Below, one piece after another: positions 50,909-60,005 of a stretch of 64,000 bases of DNA. The stretch spans positions 25,650 to 89,649 of the forward strand of contig CAKTUS010000002.1 of assembly GCA_934621485.1 (NCBI GenBank), read 5' to 3'. This stretch comes from an uncultured Clostridia bacterium. Its GTDB lineage: Bacteria; Bacillota; Clostridia; Christensenellales; Aristaeellaceae. Numbering within the stretch: the first letter of the stretch is position 1; each line of letters begins with the position of its first letter. Both the position numbers and the translations under genes were made by a program. The notes below the pieces were generated by a model. The model worked only from the letters and a program-made list of their open reading frames with translations. It made no database searches and had not been told where the DNA came from.

Positions 50909-52369
50909 TCAGCCGAACAGGCTAAGCAGCATACCGGCGGCAATAGCGGAACCGATAACGCCAGCCACGTTGGGGCCCATGGCATGCATCAGCAGGAAGT
51001 TGCCGGGGTTGGCCTTCTGGCCTTCAATCTGGCTTACGCGGGCTGCCATAGGAACGGCGGACACGCCGGCGGAGCCAATCAGCGGGTTGATCTTGCCGCC
51101 GGTCAGCTTGTTCATCAGCTTGGCCAGCAGCACGCCGCCGGCAGTACCGCAGCCGAAGGCGACAATACCGACTACCATGATGCCCAGAGTCTTGGGCTGC
51201 AAGAAGGTGGAGGCGGTAGCGGTGGCGCCAACGGTAACGCCCAGGAAGATGGTCACGATGTTCATCAGGGCGTTCTGGGCGGTATCGCTCAGACGGTCCA
51301 CCACACAGCACTCCTTAAACAGGTTGCCCAGCATGAGGCAGCCCACCAGAGGCGCGGCAGAAGGCAGCAGCAGACTGACGATAATGGTAACCGCAATGGG
51401 GAAGATAATCTTTTCTTTTTTAGACACGGGCCGCAGCTGCTCCATCACAATTTCGCGTTCCTTCTTGGTGGTGAGCGCGCGCATGATGGGGGGCTGAATC
51501 ACAGGCACCAGAGCCATGTAGCTGTAAGCGGCAACGGCGATGGGGCCCAGCAGATGGGGCGCCAGCTTGCCGGTGAGGTAGATGGCCGTGGGGCCGTCCG
51601 CGCCGCCGATAATGCCGGTGGAAGCCGCTTCCTGGGGGGTAAAGCCCATGACGGCATAGCACACAATGAAAGTGATGAAGATACCCAGCTGCGCGGCAGC
51701 GCCCAGCAGCAGGCTCTTGGGGTTGGCAATCAGAGGACCAAAGTCGGTCATGCAGCCTACGCCCAGGAAGATCAGGCAGGGATAAATGCCCAGCTTCACG
51801 CCCAGGTACAGGTAATCCAGCATGCCGGGGTTGATGGTCTTACCGGCGTTGACCAGCAGATCGCCGCCCACGCTGAACACCTGGCCGTTCGCCAGATAAG
51901 CGCCGGCGCTGTTCATGATGATCTGAACATTTTCAACCAGCACGCTGTTGGTAGCGGAATCAATCAGCGAACCGGCCGCGTTGAAGGCGGGAGCGACGCA
52001 ATCGAAGGAATCCACAATATGGCCCAGCATATTGCCCAGGCTGTCCAAAATGGCTCCCTCAGCCGTTACCGTATACCCTGCCGCGTTGACAAGATCGGCC
52101 GACTTAAACAGGATGCCGCCGCCGAACAGGCTCCAGTTGGCATGCCCGCCGGCAAAGAGTTCTTCGTGATACATATCCGCCAAAGGCAGGTTGGTCAGCA
52201 GCATACCAAAGGCAATGGGAATCATCAGCAGGGGCTCATAGCCCTTGACGATGCCCAGGTACAGCAGCACGCAAGCCAAGCCAATCATAATCAGCGGCTT
52301 GGGATCTGCAACCAGAGAGGAAATGCCGGAATCCAGGCAGAGTTTCCAAAGGCTCGCACCAATATCCAT
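50909..52369 (-). CDS. oadB: Sodium-translocating decarboxylase beta subunit
   Basis: 486 residues, multi-spanning. Family motifs: [49 protein letters not shown], and [31 protein letters not shown] at the C-terminal half. GIIGGADGP is the sodium/carboxybiotin site. The enzyme decarboxylates carboxybiotin and pumps Na+ outward. Compared with usual beta subunits (about 370-430 residues), there is extra sequence at about 70-182, between [11 protein letters not shown] and the [16 protein letters not shown] stretch. Confidence 0.94.
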   Translation of the reverse strand: MDIGASLWKLCLDSGISSLVADPKPLIMIGLACVLLYLGIVKGYEPLLMIPIAFGMLLTNLPLADMYHEELFAGGHANWSLFGGGILFKSADLVNAAGYTVTAEGAILDSLGNMLGHIVDSFDCVAPAFNAAGSLIDSATNSVLVENVQIIMNSAGAYLANGQVFSVGGDLLVNAGKTINPGMLDYLYLGVKLGIYPCLIFLGVGCMTDFGPLIANPKSLLLGAAAQLGIFITFIVCYAVMGFTPQEAASTGIIGGADGPTAIYLTGKLAPHLLGPIAVAAYSYMALVPVIQPPIMRALTTKKEREIVMEQLRPVSKKEKIIFPIAVTIIVSLLLPSAAPLVGCLMLGNLFKECCVVDRLSDTAQNALMNIVTIFLGVTVGATATASTFLQPKTLGIMVVGIVAFGCGTAGGVLLAKLMNKLTGGKINPLIGSAGVSAVPMAARVSQIEGQKANPGNFLLMHAMGPNVAGVIGSAIAAGMLLSLFG

Positions 52370-52414
52370 GGTTTGAAGTCACTCGCTTTCTTTAGAGACT
52401 AAGAGAAAAGTTGC

Positions 52415-52807
52415 TCAGCCCAGAACGATCAGAGGATCGCCACTGTTGACGGAAGCGCCCTTGCTGACTACAACCTGCGCTACCACGCCGTCGCGAGGAG
52501 CCATGATTTCATTTTCCATTTTCATTGCTTCCAGGATTAGCATTACGTCGCCCTTCTTTACGGAAGCGCCCTGAGCCACCTTCACGTCCAGAATGGTGCC
52601 AGGCATAGGCGCGTTCACCTTTTCACCGCCAGCAACAGGGGCGGCAGGAGCTGGAGCGGGGGCAGCTACAGGGGCGGGAGCAGGAGCAGGAGCAGCAGCG
52701 GGGGCGGCAACAGGGGCGGGGGCGGCTACGGGAGAAGCGCCGGCGGCTACTTCCTCAACGGCTACGGAATAAGCGACACCATTCACAGTGATATTAAACT
52801 GACGCAT
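52415..52807 (-). CDS. Biotin carboxyl carrier protein of the decarboxylase
   Basis: 130 residues. N-terminal MRQFNITVNGVAYSVAVEEV, a long A/P linker (about 22-60), and the biotinyl domain with EAMKMENEI (the lysine in AMKM carries biotin). PMPGTILDVKVAQGASVKKGD is typical of the fold. It shuttles carboxyl groups between the carboxyltransferase(s) and OadB. Related to MmdC/GcdC and to the 1.3S transcarboxylase subunit. Confidence 0.95.
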   Translation of the reverse strand: MRQFNITVNGVAYSVAVEEVAAGASPVAAPAPVAAPAAAPAPAPAPVAAPAPAPAAPVAGGEKVNAPMPGTILDVKVAQGASVKKGDVMLILEAMKMENEIMAPRDGVVAQVVVSKGASVNSGDPLIVLG

Positions 52808-52843
52808 GGGGTAAGACCTCCTTAATCAAACGTATAGGGCGAA

Positions 52844-53197
52844 TCAGAAACGGCTGTAGGTTTGTTCCTCACGACCGGCACGGTTCCAGACAGGAGCGTT
52901 ATTGATGTGGCGAATATGCCGCACCACAAAGCCGCTTTCTCCCTGCCATACGGCAGCGATGGCAGCGGTAATGGCAGCTACCACATCGGCCGGAATACCT
53001 GCCTCCACCACAGGCGCGGCGGAAACAGAAGGCGCAGCTGCCTTGGGGGCTTCATTGGAGTTTATCTTTTTTTTTTGACTTCCGGCATTGGCGGCCATGC
53101 CCAAAATCTTGATAAAACCAATCAAGATGAATAGGCCGGCAAAAACGACCACCATACCCAGGGCCATGACTCCAAGGCCAAATGTAAGTTTCTCCAT
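52844..53197 (-). CDS. oadG: Decarboxylase gamma subunit (OadG family)
   Basis: 117 residues. One N-terminal transmembrane helix (about 8-32, VMALGMVVVFAGLFILIGFI), then a K/A/P-rich linker and an acidic-to-hydrophobic segment (IPADVVAAITAAIAAVW). The C-terminus (RHIRHINNAPVWNRAGREE) is typical of clostridial OadG. The subunit anchors the carboxyltransferase and beta parts together. It is encoded between the mmdA-like gene and the biotin carrier gene. Confidence 0.85.
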   Translation of the reverse strand: MEKLTFGLGVMALGMVVVFAGLFILIGFIKILGMAANAGSQKKKINSNEAPKAAAPSVSAAPVVEAGIPADVVAAITAAIAAVWQGESGFVVRHIRHINNAPVWNRAGREEQTYSRF

Positions 53198-53218
53198 CGT
53201 TTTTTCTTCCTTTCGGCG

Positions 53219-54691
53219 TTACATCGGCAGGTTGCCGTGCTTCTTGGGCGGGTTGGAATCACGCTTGGAGGCCAGCATTTCCAGAGCGGAAATCAGCATG
53301 GCGCGGGTCTTGGCGGGGGCGATGATATCGTCCACCATACCGGCCTTGGCGGCGTTCACGGCGCCAGCCACTTCTTCCACATACTTGGCGGCATACTTGG
53401 CGCGAGCTTCTTCCACACTGAGTTCCTTATCGGCCTTCACTTCGTCGGCATACAGCACGGCAACGGCCGCTTCGGGCACCAGAGCGGAAATGACGGCACC
53501 GGGCCAGGCGTAGGTAACGTCGGCGTTGGCCTTACCACCCATGGCCACATAAGCCTGGCCGACGGCGTTGCCAGTCACAACGGCCAGCTTGGGCGTAGTG
53601 GCTTCGGCATAGGCGTACAGCAACTGGCTCTGCGCCTTGAACAGCCAGCCCTGCTCGGCCACGCCGTTCACATATACGCCTTCCGTGTTCAGCAGGCTGA
53701 CGACGGGAATGTTGTAGCAATCGGCAAAGCGCACGAAGCGAGCGGCCTTCTGCATTGCGCCGGCGGTCAGCTTGCCGTTTGCAGCCACAAGAGCCACGGT
53801 GCGGCCGCCCATGCGGGCCAGGGCCACCTTCACGACAGGCTCATAATCCGCATACAGTTCCACAAAGCTGCCGTTATCGGCCAAAGCGGCCATCAGCGCA
53901 GCGGCATCCGCAGCGTCCACTTCGGGCAGCAGGCGGCTCATGTCGTCGGTGTCCACAATATCGCTGTCTTCCAGGTTGCTGGAGGGCAGCAAAGCCAGCA
54001 GCTGCTTGGCTTTGAGCAGAGCTTCCTCTTCGGTAGCGGCCGTCAGCGCGCAAGCGCCCATTTCCGCAACCGTCTTTGCGCCGCCCAGTTCCTCAGGCTT
54101 CACGGCAAGGCCGTTCATGGCGGCCATCACCTGGGGGCCAAACACCATCACTTCGCCCACCTTTTCCGCCACAATGCTCAGGTCGGCCAACTGGGTCAGC
54201 AGCGCAGCGCCGCCGATGCAGGGACCGAGCACAACGGACACGATGGGGCATACGCCGCTCATGCGAGCCAGCTTCTGATAGATTTCGCTATAGGCGTTCA
54301 TGGCCTCGGCGCCCTCGTCAATGCGCACGCCGGCGCTGTCCATCAGAGCCAGCACGGGCGCGCCGGTCTTGAGAGCCATATCCAGCAGCTTGACGATTTT
54401 CGCGGCCTGAGCCTTGCCCATCGCGCCGCCGCGAACGGTGTAATCCTGCGCAAAGATATAAACCGGACGTTCCTCGATGGTGGCGTAGCCGGTCACCACG
54501 CCCGCCCCCTCCTGATTCTGGCTGACCAGCGCAAACAGCTCCACAAAGCTGCCGGCGTCAGCAAGCTTTTCAATACGCTCGCGTGCGGTCAGCTTTCCGG
54601 CGTCACGCTGTTCCTTGAGGCGCTTTTCGTTTCCGCCGAGGATGGCGTTACGAATTTCCAGCACCTTTTGAAGGTCTTGTGAGTTCTGCAT
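53219..54691 (-). CDS. Acyl-CoA carboxyltransferase (methylmalonyl-CoA decarboxylase alpha-like)
   Basis: 490 residues from the ATG at 54691 behind AAGGGAGAACGG. Crotonase-fold carboxyltransferase of the PccB/MmdA group: AGKLTARERIEKLAD near the N-terminus, YTVRGGAMGKAQAAKIVKLLD, MDSAGVRIDEGAEAM, and VLGPCIGGAALL (first oxyanion region). The C-terminal tail SKRDSNPPKKHGNLPM is the one I know from MmdA. The enzyme would move CO2 from an acyl-CoA (methylmalonyl- or similar) to biotin. It differs in several motifs from classic MmdA, so the acyl-CoA is uncertain. First gene of the operon. Confidence 0.88.
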   Translation of the reverse strand: MQNSQDLQKVLEIRNAILGGNEKRLKEQRDAGKLTARERIEKLADAGSFVELFALVSQNQEGAGVVTGYATIEERPVYIFAQDYTVRGGAMGKAQAAKIVKLLDMALKTGAPVLALMDSAGVRIDEGAEAMNAYSEIYQKLARMSGVCPIVSVVLGPCIGGAALLTQLADLSIVAEKVGEVMVFGPQVMAAMNGLAVKPEELGGAKTVAEMGACALTAATEEEALLKAKQLLALLPSSNLEDSDIVDTDDMSRLLPEVDAADAAALMAALADNGSFVELYADYEPVVKVALARMGGRTVALVAANGKLTAGAMQKAARFVRFADCYNIPVVSLLNTEGVYVNGVAEQGWLFKAQSQLLYAYAEATTPKLAVVTGNAVGQAYVAMGGKANADVTYAWPGAVISALVPEAAVAVLYADEVKADKELSVEEARAKYAAKYVEEVAGAVNAAKAGMVDDIIAPAKTRAMLISALEMLASKRDSNPPKKHGNLPM

Positions 54692-54964
54692 TTCCGTTCT
54701 CCCTTCCCTACGGTAATGGATCATGGTCAATGGTTGGGGGCCGTGTTTACTAACGAAAGTCCAGCTTGCACCCCATTTGATTGCTTCTACGTCTCCTTCC
54801 TGTTTTCCTGCTTGAATGATACTTTTTAGACAAAATTTTTTTAGCTTGGAAATTGGTTCTCAATTTGGCAGCGCTTTTTATTGAGTACGAGCTTCGTTCC
54901 GTTTGCAGGCTCTTTTGTCTTGTGTTATAATCATTCTAAATTCTGAAGCGAGGAGGATGGAAGC
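54692..54964. promoter_or_regulatory. Divergent upstream region of the decarboxylase operon
   Basis: Plus strand: a strong promoter, -35 TTGCAG (54903-54908), 17-bp spacer, -10 TATAAT (54926-54931), for the small membrane protein. For the minus-strand operon no convincing hexamers were found; A/T-rich stretches near 54825-54850 may serve. I saw no riboswitch. Confidence 0.7.
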
Positions 54965-55441
54965 TTGTCGCGCCTTTTGCTGCCAAAAAGCCATACTAAG
55001 AATGTAAGAGTTTTCTTTACGGTCTGCGTTACGCTATATGTCTTTTTTGTTTTTGGTTTTCAAAGCGTCCTTCGATCTTATTACCAGGCCTGCATCAAAC
55101 CGGAAAGCAATGCGGCTGATCCCCTGGTTTGGGCGGCTGCCTCTATGCTTGCCCTGGCTGTAGCTATCGCCAGCGTTCGCCTTTTTGTGTTTGCAGCGCC
55201 TGTTCTTCGAACGTTTCAAACAAAAGGAAAGCCTTGCTGCGCAAGGCAACCGAAATCGACGTACGCGCCGCCGGTTTCGGAATCAAAATTGGAGGGCTGC
55301 GGCCCTCCAATGCCTTCCAGGGGTTTTTCGACAGTCTGGAAGCTCACCTTACGGCGAGCTTTTTCGCCGGAAACTGTCGGTACCGTTTTCGGGCAAGCCG
55401 AAAGCTCTCCGCCCGGCCGGCAAAGTCGGTCGATACGATGA
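54965..55441 (+). CDS. Small two-helix membrane protein with repeat-derived C-terminus
   Basis: 158 residues from a TTG behind GAGGAGGATGGAAGC. Residues about 16-34 and 55-76 are hydrophobic helices; the first 88 residues look like an intact small membrane protein. From residue 90 on the frame runs through intergenic repeat module A (55231-55325) and beyond, giving a Pro/Ser/Arg-rich tail unrelated to the start. The native stop was probably lost or displaced when the repeat inserted. Function unknown. Confidence 0.55.
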   Translation: MSRLLLPKSHTKNVRVFFTVCVTLYVFFVFGFQSVLRSYYQACIKPESNAADPLVWAAASMLALAVAIASVRLFVFAAPVLRTFQTKGKPCCARQPKSTYAPPVSESKLEGCGPPMPSRGFSTVWKLTLRRAFSPETVGTVFGQAESSPPGRQSRSIR

Positions 55442-55500
55442 CGGTCAGAGGAGCAGCGTCTCTCTGACAGCTCCCCCCAAAGGGAATTTTGGCAGTCTGT
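55231..55500. repeat. Composite intergenic repeat locus 4
   Basis: Module A at 55231-55325 (GCCTTGC/GCAAGGC hairpin, GACGTACGCGCCGCCGGTTT, GGAGGGCTGC/GGCCCTCC hairpin). TTTTTCGACAGTCTG follows at 55324, and module X at 55385-55470 (TTTTCGG...CCGAAA hairpin, CGGTCGATACGATGAC, TCAGAG/CTCTGA hairpin). It matches the locus at 4291-4495, with the two modules in the opposite order. Confidence 0.8.
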
Positions 55501-55548
55501 CCACTTCCTGTTGCATATATGATGAAGCGGCAGCGCGTGTTTTTGTCT

Positions 55549-56442
55549 TCAGTTCTTTTCCAGAAAATCCCGAATCAACTTCTCGGCCTCTCCCGCCGGG
55601 TCGCCGTTCATATCCAGCCAGTGAATATCCGGATTTCGCCGGAACCAGGTCATCTGGCGCTTGGCAAACTGCTTGATGGCGGTGGAAAGCAGCGCGGTCA
55701 TTTCTTCTTCCGAAGCGTACATGCCTTTTAGGTACTGTGTAATAAACTTGTACTCCAGCCCCAGCTTCAGCAAAAACTCTTCGCTGACGCCGCTGTCCAG
55801 CAGGTCTTTTACCTCCCGCACCATGCCCTCGGCCATTCTTTTATCCAAACGCTGGTCAATGCGGTGGCGCAGAGTTTCCCTCTCCCAGGTAACGCCCAGC
55901 CGCAGCGGGGTATACCGCGGCTCCTTGGAGGGCGCTGCGTTGTCTCCGTCGTGCAGCTTTTCCAAGATGCGCATCACCCGGTTGCGGTTGCGGGGCTCAA
56001 CCTCTGTATCAGGCACAGCTTTCAGCAGCATTTGGTACAGTTCCTCAGTGCCAAAGCCCTCCAGGTACGCCCGGTACTCCAGATCCGGCATGCGGTTACT
56101 GAGCAGGTAACCATCGGCAACCGAATCCACATACAGCCCCGTTCCGCCTACCAAAAACGGTGTTTTCCCGCGAGCGCAAATGTCGTCAATGGCCTGATAC
56201 GCCAGCCTTTGAAAATCCGCCATGGAAAAGAAGCTGCCTGCATCGCACACGTCAATCAGATGATGCGGCAAGCCCCGCATTTCCTCCCGGGTGATTTTGC
56301 CGCTGCCCAGATCCAGGCCGCGAAACACCTGCCGGGAATCGGCGGACACAATTTCCCCATCAAAGCGCCGGGCCAGTTCCACGCCCAACCCGCTTTTGCC
56401 GGAGGCATTGGTACCCTCAATAACGATTAGCTTGGGTAGCAT
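55549..56442 (-). CDS. miaA: tRNA dimethylallyltransferase
   Basis: 297 residues from the ATG at 56442 behind AGGAGGAACGGC. The P-loop reads EGTNASGKSGLG, where GPTASGKT is usual. Other MiaA features: EIVSADSRQVFRGLDLGSGKI, HHLIDVCDAGSFFSMADFQ, FLVGGTGLYVDSV, and RNRNRVMRILE. The C-terminal helices (QFAKRQMTWFRRNPDIHWLD) are typical. It adds a dimethylallyl group to A37 of tRNAs reading UNN codons. The start of miaA overlaps the end of the upstream acetyltransferase gene by 26 nt. Confidence 0.95.
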   Translation of the reverse strand: MLPKLIVIEGTNASGKSGLGVELARRFDGEIVSADSRQVFRGLDLGSGKITREEMRGLPHHLIDVCDAGSFFSMADFQRLAYQAIDDICARGKTPFLVGGTGLYVDSVADGYLLSNRMPDLEYRAYLEGFGTEELYQMLLKAVPDTEVEPRNRNRVMRILEKLHDGDNAAPSKEPRYTPLRLGVTWERETLRHRIDQRLDKRMAEGMVREVKDLLDSGVSEEFLLKLGLEYKFITQYLKGMYASEEEMTALLSTAIKQFAKRQMTWFRRNPDIHWLDMNGDPAGEAEKLIRDFLEKN

Positions 56443-56932
56443 GCCGTTCCTCCTGTTCCTTTTGATAGGCCACGCGGGGCGAACCATCCGCCAGCCAAAT
56501 GGTACCGCAGCGCACAAATCCGTTGCGTTCAAAGGCGCGCTGCATGGGCAGGTTTTTCTCGTGGGTATCGCCTCTCAGGTTTGGAACGCGCACAAAGGCC
56601 CACCGAACAATAGCGTCCATCATACCGGGCTTTTCGCCGCTGGAGGCCACCCGATGCAGGGTAGCGTAGGGCCGGTCGTTGAGCCATGCGCCGTCAATGA
56701 CGGCATAGGTTGGGTCCGCGCCCAAAGCCAGTACAAAGACAGCCAACAGCTTGTCTTTCTCCAGGCAAACATAGCTGCGGCCAAGGGCAATATCCTGTTC
56801 CACCAGTTTCTCTGCCGGATAGCCGTTGGTCCACTGGTCTGCGTTCCCCTGGGCGCGCATGAACTGCCGCGCACCGTCATACAAAGCCATTACGGCAGGG
56901 ATGTCCTCCGTAGCAGTCAGGCGAATGTTCAT
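56417..56932 (-). CDS. GNAT-family N-acetyltransferase
   Basis: 171 residues from the ATG at 56932, four nt after the tatD stop. GNAT fold: MNIRLTATEDIPAVMALYDGA at the start, VCLEKDKLLAVFVLALG as strands 3-4, and VPNLRGDTHEKNLPMQRAFERNGFVRCG as the C-terminal acetyl-CoA-contacting helix-strand. The usual Q/R-x2-G-x-G/A loop is not obvious, as in some divergent members. Substrate unknown. It sits in the operon metG-tatD-GNAT-miaA. Confidence 0.85.
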   Translation of the reverse strand: MNIRLTATEDIPAVMALYDGARQFMRAQGNADQWTNGYPAEKLVEQDIALGRSYVCLEKDKLLAVFVLALGADPTYAVIDGAWLNDRPYATLHRVASSGEKPGMMDAIVRWAFVRVPNLRGDTHEKNLPMQRAFERNGFVRCGTIWLADGSPRVAYQKEQEERHATQANRY

Positions 56933-56936
56933 TCGT

Positions 56937-57740
56937 TTACCGCTCCATTTCAATGCCGTACAGGCGGCAGGTATTGCGGGCGGCCAGGTCTGCCAACGCC
57001 TCCCCCGAAACGCCCCGAAGCTGGGCCACGGTCTGGGCCACATAGCGCACATAGGCAGGCTCGTTCCGTTTGCCCCGCATGGGCACGGGAGCCAGATAGG
57101 GGCTGTCCGTTTCCACCAGCAGCCGGTCGTCGGGCACAAAGCGCGCCACATCCAGCAGCTTATGCGCGTTTTTGAAGGTTACCGGCCCGGCGAAGGAAAG
57201 GAAAAAGCCCATATCCAAATATTCTCGGGCGCTTTCCACGCTGCCGCTGTAGCAATGCACCACGCCGGAAGGCAGCTCGTTTCGATGAGCGCGCAGAATA
57301 TTCAGCACATCGCCGTGAGCATCCCGAATGTGAAACACCGCCGGTACGCCCAGCCGGCGGGCCAGCAGCAGCTGCTTTTCAAACACCTGCTGCTGGATTT
57401 CCCGGGGAGAAAGGTCGTAGTAATAGTCCAGACCAATCTCCCCTATGCCCACAATGCGTTCTTCCTCCTGCCACTTTTCAAGCTGCCGGGCGCAGTCGTC
57501 CGTCCACAACTTGGCTTCGTGGGGATGGGAACCCACTACGCCGTACACGTTTTCATGCCGGCGGGCGAGGGCCACGATGCGCTCGCTGCTATCCAAATCG
57601 CTTCCCGCCAGGATGCAGCGGCGCACACCGCTTTCCGACATGCGCGCCATCACCTGGTCCCGGTCCTCGTTAAAGCGCTCGTCCTCCAGGTGACAGTGGC
57701 TGTCAAACAGGTTCCACAAGTTCACGGCTTGCCCTTCCAT
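56937..57740 (-). CDS. tatD: TatD-family metal-dependent hydrolase
   Basis: 267 residues. Metal ligands: FDSHCHLEDERF (HxH), GIGEIGLDYYYDLSP (Glu), HIRDAHGD (His), VVHCYSG (His), and LVETDSPYLAP (Asp). TatD enzymes are metal-dependent nucleases or deoxyribonucleases acting in DNA repair or turnover. The start overlaps the stop of metG (TGATG), so translation is coupled; metG-tatD linkage is widespread in Firmicutes. Confidence 0.95.
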   Translation of the reverse strand: MEGQAVNLWNLFDSHCHLEDERFNEDRDQVMARMSESGVRRCILAGSDLDSSERIVALARRHENVYGVVGSHPHEAKLWTDDCARQLEKWQEEERIVGIGEIGLDYYYDLSPREIQQQVFEKQLLLARRLGVPAVFHIRDAHGDVLNILRAHRNELPSGVVHCYSGSVESAREYLDMGFFLSFAGPVTFKNAHKLLDVARFVPDDRLLVETDSPYLAPVPMRGKRNEPAYVRYVAQTVAQLRGVSGEALADLAARNTCRLYGIEMER

Positions 57741-59713
57741 CAGCGAATGTACGCTCCATCCTCCATGCCTGCTTCCACGGTAACCAGCTTGAGCGTCTTG
57801 TCCTCCTTGTCGGAGGCGCAGAGAATCATGCCCTCGCTCTTGATGCCGCGCAGTTTGGCAGGCTTAAGATTGCTCACCAGCACCACCTGCTTGCCCACCA
57901 TTTCCTCGGGGGTATAGAACTTGGCGATGCCGCTGACCACGCTGCGCTCAGGCTCTCCATCGGCAAGCTTTACGGTGAAGTGCAGCAGCTTATCGCTGCC
58001 TTCCACCTTTTCCGCCGTCAGGATGCGGGCCACGCGCAGCTGAATCTGGTCGAAAGTGTCAATGGTAATCACGCCGGGATCCTCAGTTTTGGGTTCAGGC
58101 TTCTTCGCCTTTGGAGCCTCCGGCTTCTTTTCCTCCGCCTTAGGTGCGGGCACGATATCGGCCAGTTCCTTTTTGATGTCAATGCGGGGGAACAAAGCCT
58201 CGCCCTTATGAACCCGGGTACCAGCAGGCAGCAGTCCAAAGGTGGCGGCAGCCTCCCAGCCGGTCAGGCTGCCCTCTTCCAGGCCCAGCTGCTGGAAAAT
58301 GCGGGCAGGGGTATGCGGCATGGTGGGGCGGATGAGAATGGCTACAATGCGGATGCACTCGCACAGCACATACAGGACGGTTTTCAGCCGTTCCTTCCCC
58401 TCGTCGGTCTTTACCAGTACCCAGGGAGCGTTGGCGTCGATGTAGCGGTTACATTCGCCAATCAACTGCCAAACATCCTGGAGCGCCAGGGAGTACTGCA
58501 ATTCATCCATATGGCGGCATACCCTGGCGCTGGTTTCCCCGGCCAGGGCCGCCAGCGGCTGGTCGATTTCATTCCAGGGGCCGTGCTCCGGCACCACGCC
58601 GTCAAAGTATTTTTCCACCATGGCCACGCTGCGGCTGACCAGGTTGCCCAAGTCGTTGGCCAAGTCGGCGTTGAGGCGGGTGAGCAAAGCCTCATAGCTG
58701 AACTGGCCATCGCTGCCGAAGGGCATTTCTCTCATAAGGAAATAGCGGATGGAATCGCTGCCGTAACGATTGCACAGCACCACAGGATCCACCACATTGC
58801 CCAGGGACTTGGACATCTTCTGACCGTCCAGCACCAGCCAGCCATGACCGAACACCTGCTTGGGCAGGGGCAGATTCAGGGCATGCAGGATAATGGGCCA
58901 GATGATGGTGTGGAAACGAATTATTTCTTTTCCTACCAGGTGAATATCGGCAGGCCAGTACTTTTGATACAGGCTGTCGTTCTCGGTGGTGTAGCCCAGA
59001 GCGGTGATATAGTTGGTGAGCGCATCCAGCCACACATACACGGTATGCTTGGGGTCGAAATCCACGGGAATCCCCCACTTTATGGAGGTGCGGCTGACGC
59101 ACAAATCCTGCAGGCCGGGCTTGAGGAAATTGTTAATCATCTCATTTTTCCGGCTGGCGGGCTGAATAAAATCAGGGTGGGTTTCGATGTAATCAAGCAG
59201 CCAGTCCTGATACTTGTTCAGCTTGAAGAAATAGGCTTCTTCATTGGTTTTTTCCACAGGGCGGCCGCAATCGGGGCAGCAGCCGTCCTTGAGCTGCAGC
59301 TCGGTGAAGAAGCTTTCGCAGGGAGTACAGTACCAGCCTTCGTAGCTTCCCTTATAGATATCGCCCTGCTCGTACAGCTTGCGGAAAATTTTCTGCACGG
59401 CCTTCACATGGCGTTCATCGCTGGTGCGGATGAAATCGCTATAGTCTACGTCCATCAGTTTCCACAGGTCCTTGATGCCCGCAACAATTTCATCCACATA
59501 AGCCTGAGGCGTTACGCCCTTTGCGGCGGCCTTACGCTCGATTTTCTGGCCATGCTCGTCCGTACCGGTCAGAAAATAGGTGTCGTAGCCCTGCTGCTTC
59601 TTGAAACGGGCCATGGTATCCGCCGCCACGCTGCAATAAGCGTGACCAATATGAAGATTATCGCTGGGATAATAAATGGGTGTGGTAATGTAGAACTTCT
59701 GCTTGTTTTCCAT
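57740..59713 (-). CDS. metG: Methionyl-tRNA synthetase with C-terminal tRNA-binding domain
   Basis: 657 residues. The class I HIGH motif is in YPSDNLHIGHAYC and KMSKS in DGQKMSKSLGNV. A zinc knuckle is visible: CTPCESFF with CCPDCGRP. An A/K/P-rich linker at about 525-545 joins an EMAP-II-like tRNA-binding domain (from ITIDTFDQIQLRVARIL to the end). It charges tRNA-Met; the C-domain aids dimerisation and tRNA capture. A T-box leader with an ATG specifier regulates it, which fits the gene product. Confidence 0.98.
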   Translation of the reverse strand: MENKQKFYITTPIYYPSDNLHIGHAYCSVAADTMARFKKQQGYDTYFLTGTDEHGQKIERKAAAKGVTPQAYVDEIVAGIKDLWKLMDVDYSDFIRTSDERHVKAVQKIFRKLYEQGDIYKGSYEGWYCTPCESFFTELQLKDGCCPDCGRPVEKTNEEAYFFKLNKYQDWLLDYIETHPDFIQPASRKNEMINNFLKPGLQDLCVSRTSIKWGIPVDFDPKHTVYVWLDALTNYITALGYTTENDSLYQKYWPADIHLVGKEIIRFHTIIWPIILHALNLPLPKQVFGHGWLVLDGQKMSKSLGNVVDPVVLCNRYGSDSIRYFLMREMPFGSDGQFSYEALLTRLNADLANDLGNLVSRSVAMVEKYFDGVVPEHGPWNEIDQPLAALAGETSARVCRHMDELQYSLALQDVWQLIGECNRYIDANAPWVLVKTDEGKERLKTVLYVLCECIRIVAILIRPTMPHTPARIFQQLGLEEGSLTGWEAAATFGLLPAGTRVHKGEALFPRIDIKKELADIVPAPKAEEKKPEAPKAKKPEPKTEDPGVITIDTFDQIQLRVARILTAEKVEGSDKLLHFTVKLADGEPERSVVSGIAKFYTPEEMVGKQVVLVSNLKPAKLRGIKSEGMILCASDKEDKTLKLVTVEAGMEDGAYIR

Positions 59714-59742
59714 GGAACTGTTCCTCCTTCATTCAAGTAACG

Positions 59743-59968
59743 AAAAAACCCGTCCCCATTCATGAAAGGGGCGGGCTGAACCCGCGGTACCACCCTCGGT
59801 TTATCGCTTCGTTTTCGCCGTTAACGGGGCCGGCCGTTCCGCCCTACCTATCGGACAGAAATGCTCCAGGACCATGTTCCCAAGGCTTTCCGCGCCGCCT
59901 TCCACCTGCCGCGGCTCTCTGAAACGGAAAAACACACCGGTACTCTTCCCTTCACTGCAAAGGATTCC
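59743..59968 (-). promoter_or_regulatory. T-box leader of metG, specifier ATG (Met)
   Basis: The T-box sequence GAGGGTGGTACCGCGG occupies 59782-59797 (minus strand). It is followed by a terminator hairpin (CCGCCCC/GGGGACGG, 59749-59775) with TTTTTTC. In stem I the conserved GGAAGAGTACC lies near 59930, and GGTGGAAGGCGG and GGAACATGGTCC occur downstream; the ATG in the last (59873-59875) is the likely specifier codon. Uncharged tRNA-Met would pair with it and with the T-box to prevent termination. Confidence 0.92.
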
Positions 59969-59974
59969 ATGGCT

Positions 59975-60002
59975 ATTATACCCGAATTTTCCTGCTTGTC
60001 AA
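59975..60002 (-). promoter_or_regulatory. Promoter of the metG operon
   Basis: Minus strand: -35 TTGACA (59997-60002), 16-bp spacer, -10 TATAAT (59975-59980). Transcription would begin a few nt before the T-box stem I. Confidence 0.85.
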
Positions 60003-60005
60003 CGT

